From assembly GCA_002394125.1 (NCBI GenBank), contig DGSY01000085.1, forward strand, positions 1 through 10,008: a stretch of DNA of 10,008 bases, written 5' to 3'. Shown one piece after another: positions 6,792 through 10,008 of this stretch; position 1 is the stretch's first letter; the number at the start of each line of letters is the position of its first letter. The notes beneath the pieces were generated by a model. It ran no database searches and was not told the DNA's origin. It saw only the letters and a list, made by a program, of their open reading frames with translations. The stretch is from Ruminococcus sp. UBA4350 (GTDB lineage Bacteria; Bacillota; Clostridia; Oscillospirales; Ruminococcaceae). The translations under genes and the position numbers were made by a program.

Positions 6792-6842
6792 TCGCTCTCC
6801 GCAGACGGCTTACAGAATGATTTCAGCAAGTGGAGGAAGAAT

Positions 6843-8552
6843 ATGGAACTGACCGGCGCACAGATCGTCATAGAAACACTGATCGAGCAGGGCTGCGATC
6901 TGCTGTTCGGCTATCCGGGCGGACAGGTCACGGATCTGTTCGATGCGCTTTATCAGCGGCGCGACAAGATCCGCTTTGTCCTGACAGCGCATGAACAGGG
7001 CGCGGCACACGCCGCCGACGGCTATGCCCGCGCATCCGGCAGAGTCGGCACCGTCATGGCAACATCCGGCCCCGGCGCAACAAACCTCGTGACCGGCATC
7101 GCGGCAGCCTATCTGGACTCCGTTCCGGTCGTTGCGGTGACAGGCAATGTGCCCTGCGATCAGATCGGCAGAGACAGCTTTCAGGAGGTCGATATCCTCG
7201 GCGTCAGTATGCCGGTGACAAAGCATAATTTCATCGTCAAGGATATCCGCGATCTCGCGGAGACCGTCCGCGAAGCCTACCGCATTGCGAAATCCGGCAG
7301 GCCGGGGCCGGTGCTGGTCGATATCCCGAAGGATGTGCAGCAGGCAAAATGCGAATTCACCCCCGCCGCTGCGCCGATCGAACCGGAGCCGCTGCGCCGT
7401 GCATCCGAACACAGGCTCGCCCGTGCCGCGGAGATGATCGCGGAGGCGCGGAAGCCGTATATCTATTTCGGCGGCGGCGTGATCGCGGGCAATGCGGCGG
7501 CGGAGGTCAGGGCGCTGGCGGAGAAGATCGACGCGCCGATGGGCTGCTCGCTGATGGGGCTTTCGGCGGTTCCCTCGGAGCATCCGCTCTTTCTGGGAAT
7601 GCAGGGAATGCACGGGCATTATGCCGCATCCGCCGCAGAGGACGAGGCCGATCTCGTGATCGCGCTCGGTGTGCGGTTCTCCGACCGTGCGACCGGAAAA
7701 AAGGAGCGCTTTGCGCGGCATTTCAATATCATTCACATTGACATTGACGGCGCGGAGCTGAATAAAAATATCCCTGCGCAGCTCACCGTGCGCGGCGATC
7801 TGAAGGATGCGCTCATCCGGCTGAACGAACTCGTGCAGCCGCAGACGCATCCGGAATGGCTTGCGCGGATCGGGGAGCTGCGGCAGGAGGAGGCGAAACG
7901 CACGGCGCAGTCTCACGCTGTCCGGCGGAATGCGGCGCTCACGCATGACAGCATCATAGATGCGGTCGCTTCGGCAGCGCCGGAGGATGCGGTCATCGTC
8001 ACCGATGTCGGACAGCATCAGATGTGGACGGCGCAGCGCTATCCGCTGCGAACGCCGCGCAGCTTTCTGACAAGCGGCGGGCTCGGCGCAATGGGCTTCG
8101 GCATGGGCGCGGCGATCGGTGCATATCTCGCGGTCGGTAAGCGGCCGGTGCTGTTCACCGGCGACGGCAGCTTCGGCATGAATTTGAATGAGCTGGCCTG
8201 CGCCGTGACCGAGCAGATCCCGCTGACGGTCATCATCATGAACAACGGTGTCCTCGGCATGGTGCGGCAGTGGCAGTCGCTGTTTTTCGACCGGCATTTT
8301 TCCGGCACGACGCTGAACCGGAAAACGGATTTTGTCAAGGTCGCGGAGGGCTTCGGCGCACAGGGCGCAAGGGCAGAGACGCCTGCGGAGCTGGCCGCTG
8401 CACTGGAAGAAGCGTTCCGGTGTCAGGCGCCGTTTGTGATCGACGCGAAGATCGACATGGATGAGCTTGTGCTGCCGATGCTGCCGCCGGGCGGCTCGAT
8501 CGACGATATCATCACTTCCATCATTCCAGAGATTCCGCCTGCCGGCTGCTGA
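6843..8552 (+). CDS. ilvB: Acetolactate synthase large (catalytic) subunit
   Basis: This 569-residue thiamine diphosphate enzyme condenses two pyruvates to acetolactate (or pyruvate with 2-oxobutyrate), the first shared step of branched-chain amino acid synthesis. The N-terminal ThDP-binding domain has GYPGG (24-28) and catalytic Glu51 in AHEQGAAHAADGYARASG. RDSFQEVDILGVSMPVTKH follows, typical of the anabolic, FAD-containing form. The middle domain has YFGGGV and ALGVRFSDRATG. The C-terminal domain has the ThDP/Mg motif beginning GDGSFGMN at 440 and ending MNN at 466-468, then VLGMVRQWQ. The C-terminus LPMLPPGGSIDDII fits the family. GGAGG (6832-6836) lies 6 nt before the ATG at 6843; an upstream extension to 6759 would only add unrelated residues. 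No ilvN regulatory subunit, ilvC or ilvD is adjacent, which is unusual. I see no T-box or clear leader peptide. No strong promoter is evident in the 146-bp upstream gap. Confidence 0.95.
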   Translation: MELTGAQIVIETLIEQGCDLLFGYPGGQVTDLFDALYQRRDKIRFVLTAHEQGAAHAADGYARASGRVGTVMATSGPGATNLVTGIAAAYLDSVPVVAVTGNVPCDQIGRDSFQEVDILGVSMPVTKHNFIVKDIRDLAETVREAYRIAKSGRPGPVLVDIPKDVQQAKCEFTPAAAPIEPEPLRRASEHRLARAAEMIAEARKPYIYFGGGVIAGNAAAEVRALAEKIDAPMGCSLMGLSAVPSEHPLFLGMQGMHGHYAASAAEDEADLVIALGVRFSDRATGKKERFARHFNIIHIDIDGAELNKNIPAQLTVRGDLKDALIRLNELVQPQTHPEWLARIGELRQEEAKRTAQSHAVRRNAALTHDSIIDAVASAAPEDAVIVTDVGQHQMWTAQRYPLRTPRSFLTSGGLGAMGFGMGAAIGAYLAVGKRPVLFTGDGSFGMNLNELACAVTEQIPLTVIIMNNGVLGMVRQWQSLFFDRHFSGTTLNRKTDFVKVAEGFGAQGARAETPAELAAALEEAFRCQAPFVIDAKIDMDELVLPMLPPGGSIDDIITSIIPEIPPAGC

Positions 8553-8559
8553 ATGGAGA

Positions 8560-8588
8560 GCGGATAATCAAATCATACAAATATCCGC
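8560..8588 (+). terminator. Weak candidate terminator after ilvB
   Basis: GCGGATA (8560-8566) and TATCCGC (8582-8588) are a perfect 7-bp inverted repeat around a 15-nt AT-rich loop, 8 nt after the ilvB stop. Only GTTT follows, so the T-run is poor. The position favours a transcript end, but the stem and tail do not make it certain. Confidence 0.35.
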
Positions 8589-8627
8589 GTTTACCGGTCA
8601 TTTTCCGGACATCTTTGCAAATGCGTC

Positions 8628-8656
8628 TTGCGCTGTCCGGATTCTTATGCTATGAT
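8628..8656 (+). promoter_or_regulatory. Promoter in the ilvB to AraC-regulator gap (first module)
   Basis: TTGCGC (8628-8633) and TATGAT (8651-8656) are 17 bp apart, with TGC directly before the -10. Transcription would start near 8663. The first thing downstream is a terminator-like hairpin at 8705-8746, with no convincing coding frame between them. Confidence 0.65.
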
Positions 8657-8662
8657 AAACGC

Positions 8663-8756
8663 GATGCAGGGTTCTCCATATTCTCTGTCATCATCCTTAC
8701 AAAGCAATGCTGCGCGGACTGCTGACAAGGCTTCCGCGCAGCACTGTTATTATTGT
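8663..8756 (+). ncRNA. Candidate small RNA or attenuated leader (about 94 nt)
   Basis: A promoter at 8628-8656 and a strong terminator-like hairpin ending near 8756 bracket about 94 nt. Frames through it have no ribosome binding site and read through the hairpin without family character, so it looks noncoding. It could be an independent small RNA, or the leader of the regulator gene at 8917 whose extension depends on antitermination. I recognise no known RNA family. The ends are estimates from promoter and T-tract positions. Confidence 0.45.
8705..8756 (+). terminator. Intrinsic terminator closing the first module
   Basis: TGCTGCGCGGA (8708-8718) pairs perfectly with TCCGCGCAGCA (8733-8743), and two further pairs (C8705-G8746, A8706-T8745) extend it across one mismatch. 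The loop is 14 nt. The tail TTATTATTGT (8747-8756) is T-rich but interrupted. An 11-bp GC-rich stem with this tail is a good rho-independent terminator. Confidence 0.7.
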
Positions 8757-8805
8757 AAAATCAAGACTTATCCCGTCAAAAAACCGACAACTCCGCCGCG
8801 GAATA

Positions 8806-8834
8806 TTGACTTTCTCCGGCGCTTGTGCTAGAAT
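8806..8834 (+). promoter_or_regulatory. Promoter of the AraC-type regulator (second module)
   Basis: TTGACT (8806-8811) and TAGAAT (8829-8834) are 17 bp apart, again with TGC before the -10. It resembles the two-component operon promoter closely, including TTGACTTT. Transcription would begin near 8841, only about a dozen bases before the terminator hairpin at 8853. Confidence 0.85.
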
Positions 8835-8852
8835 GAACTCAAGGAAAGCAAT

Positions 8853-8896
8853 GGGGCTGTTCCGTCTGAAAAAGCAGGCGGAGCAGCCCCTTTTTT
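8853..8896 (+). terminator. Strong intrinsic terminator inside the regulator leader
   Basis: GGGGCTGTTCCGTCTG (8853-8868) pairs with CAGGCGGAGCAGCCCC (8875-8890) over 16 bp with two G-T wobbles, a 6-nt loop AAAAAG, and six T residues directly after (8891-8896). This is a textbook rho-independent terminator, yet it lies between the promoter at 8806-8834 and the regulator's ribosome binding site at 8903-8910. Most transcripts from that promoter should therefore stop after about 55 nt unless something prevents it. An in-frame ATG at 8851, with AAGGA 5 nt upstream, could let a ribosome translate through the hairpin and favour read-through; this is speculative. Confidence 0.85.
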
Positions 8897-8916
8897 ACGC
8901 GGAAAGGAGGATCCGG

Positions 8917-9678
8917 ATGAAGCTGAAAATCATAGTCGCCGATTCGGGCGCATATTCGGACAGAGATCAGGATCGCCTTTCCTCCGTTCTGGAGGATACC
9001 GATTTCACTGTCAGCCGCTGCACAGCGAACCTCAATGACGCGGTGCGCCTTGTATTGAGCCGGCAGTTCGATATTCTCATCTGCATCAACCGCGCACCGG
9101 AATATATCGCGGCAAAGCTGCTCCGTCTGACCGGTACGGCGGAGAACAGGATCCCTTCAATCATCATCAGCGAGCAGGATGACTCGCAGAGAATGCGCGA
9201 ATGCTTTCTGCTCGGCGCGATCGACTTTCTCGCGGAGCCGATCCCGCCGGAGGATCTGCTCGCGGCGGTTTCCAGAGCCGCGGCACTGGTGCATGAGCAG
9301 CTGATCGAAACGGAATACCGCGATGCAGTGCATCACGCGCTGGAGGCGCTGCCGGATTCCGGAGAGCTGCGTCCGGTCACGGAAAAGCTGCGCGCATTCC
9401 TGCTGAATATGGAGCAGCAGACGGCGACCGTTGAGCTTGCGGCGGATTATTTCGGCTTCAACCGCGATTATTTCGGCCGGTATTTCAAGAGCAGATTCGG
9501 CATGACCTTCGGCGAATTCTACAAGGGATTCCAGATCGACTATGCCAGACGGCTGCTGGAAAGCGGGCAGTTCAAGGTGCTGGAGGTCAGCCGTTTGCTC
9601 GGATTTTCCACGCCCGATTACTTCACGCGCGTATTCAAGAAGCACACCGGCGAGACCCCGTCAGCGGTCAAGCGGTGA
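8917..9678 (+). CDS. AraC-type regulator with a degenerate receiver domain
   Basis: This 253-residue protein has a response regulator layout. Residues 1-122 fold like a receiver, but the phosphoacceptor position in FDILICIN holds Ile57 rather than Asp, the conserved Lys is Glu107 (FLAEPIPPEDLL), and only one Asp (Asp9) of the acidic pair remains; Ser85 keeps the Ser/Thr position. A linker with helical character (about 125-165) leads to an AraC/XylS double helix-turn-helix at about 170-253, including VELAADYFGFNRDYFGRYFK and VSRLLGFSTPDYFTRVFKK, ending TGETPSAVKR as is usual. It is thus probably a DNA-binding regulator controlled by ligand, protein contact or expression level rather than phosphorylation. 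The start at 8917 has AAAGGAGG (8903-8910) 6 nt upstream. No kinase gene is adjacent. A longer in-frame start at 8851 would add 22 residues. Confidence 0.88.
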   Translation: MKLKIIVADSGAYSDRDQDRLSSVLEDTDFTVSRCTANLNDAVRLVLSRQFDILICINRAPEYIAAKLLRLTGTAENRIPSIIISEQDDSQRMRECFLLGAIDFLAEPIPPEDLLAAVSRAAALVHEQLIETEYRDAVHHALEALPDSGELRPVTEKLRAFLLNMEQQTATVELAADYFGFNRDYFGRYFKSRFGMTFGEFYKGFQIDYARRLLESGQFKVLEVSRLLGFSTPDYFTRVFKKHTGETPSAVKR

Positions 9679-10003
9679 TCGCGTTCTGTACAGTATCCAG
9701 CAGCATTTCCGGCGTGACCGGCATCAGCAGCAGCGTGATACCGGCGTATCTTGCGCGGTCAAGATACATCGCGTAGCAGTCGGGATTCAGCAGCAGGATT
9801 GTCTGTGCATGACATTCTGCCGCTTCCCGAATGATATCCGGAATGCGCGATTTTGCGTAGATAATGCGGAGTTCATCCTGCCGGCAATCCGGTATGGCCG
9901 AAAGCGCGGAAAGGGCGATTTCCGTATATCCCGCCTGATACAAAATATCACGCAGCCGCATTCCGGTCGCTGCGGATTCTGAAAGAATACGGATGGGTTT
10001 CAT
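9668..10003 (-). CDS. Stand-alone degenerate receiver-like protein
   Basis: This minus-strand frame encodes 111 residues with the alternating pattern of a receiver: IRILSES (strand 1), ATGMRLRDILYQAGY (helix 1), TEIALS, LRIIYAKS, QTILLLNP, and ITLLLMPVTPEMLLDTVQNAI as strand 5 and helix 5. The phosphoacceptor Asp is absent after IIYAKS, and the conserved Lys before the Pro is Met94. The acidic pair is replaced by SES. It ends right after the last helix, so there is no output domain. It resembles receivers of ANTAR proteins without the ANTAR part; that link is from memory. The reading frame is open to the window edge, only five bases past the ATG, so the true start and any ribosome binding site cannot be judged. 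It converges on the AraC-type gene, and their 3' ends overlap by 11 bp. Confidence 0.7.
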   Translation of the reverse strand: MKPIRILSESAATGMRLRDILYQAGYTEIALSALSAIPDCRQDELRIIYAKSRIPDIIREAAECHAQTILLLNPDCYAMYLDRARYAGITLLLMPVTPEMLLDTVQNAITA

Positions 10004-10008
10004 GATGA

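Noticed and set aside
6611..6820. 69-codon frame ending in the ilvB leader
   Set aside because: It overlaps the previous gene's end, lacks a ribosome binding site and reads through the hairpin repeat; likely spurious.
6697..6842. T-box or branched-chain amino acid leader peptide controlling ilvB
   Set aside because: No T-box signature sequence, no run of Leu, Ile or Val codons with a following terminator.
6810..8297. 495-codon minus-strand frame opposite ilvB
   Set aside because: Shadow frame of a strongly conserved plus-strand enzyme with no family likeness of its own.
8628..8831. 67-codon frame through the first promoter-terminator module
   Set aside because: Its start lies inside the -35 element, there is no ribosome binding site, and it runs through the terminator stem.

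Overview
The window looks like chromosomal DNA from a fibrolytic gut or rumen member of the Oscillospirales, most like Ruminococcus. The evidence is a secreted protein joining a transglutaminase-like domain to a dockerin through a Thr-rich linker, GGAGG-type ribosome binding sites, TTGACT-17-TGCTATAAT promoters, a high coding GC content and bacillota-type families throughout. I cannot name the species.

Layout, left to right. Positions 1-405 carry no gene I can support; they end in a promoter and a hairpin with a T-run on the minus strand. 406-2268 is the secreted transglutaminase-dockerin protein, closed by a terminator. 2269-2631 is intergenic, with several hairpins, a perfect inverted repeat touching a near-consensus promoter, and a folded leader. 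2632-4322 is a two-component pair: an OmpR-type regulator and a short two-helix sensor kinase whose genes overlap by 4 bp. 4422-6696 is a closely spaced run: deoB (phosphopentomutase), a small DUF3592-like membrane protein and a flavin reductase-family protein. 6843-8552 is ilvB (acetolactate synthase large subunit), preceded by a hairpin that may be a dispersed repeat and not followed by ilvN or ilvC. 8553-8916 is intergenic and contains two successive promoter-plus-terminator modules. 8917-9678 is an AraC-type regulator fused to a receiver that has lost its phosphorylation residues. A minus-strand gene, 9668-10003, converges on it with an 11-bp overlap and encodes another degenerate receiver with no output domain in view.

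Most of the window is ordinary metabolism and signalling, and no single large new system is evident. The part most worth a second look is 8553-10008. There, two promoters each lead straight into an intrinsic terminator ahead of a phosphorylation-independent regulator, which is itself convergent with a stand-alone pseudo-receiver. This could be a small RNA plus an attenuated regulator, with the second pseudo-receiver as a possible partner; that reading is inference. The second item of interest is the perfect 7-3-7 inverted repeat abutting the -35 box of the two-component operon.

Functional links between blocks are weak. The two-component pair resembles kinases that usually sit beside FtsX-type ABC transporters, but no transporter is in view. 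The deoB run does not form one recognisable pathway.
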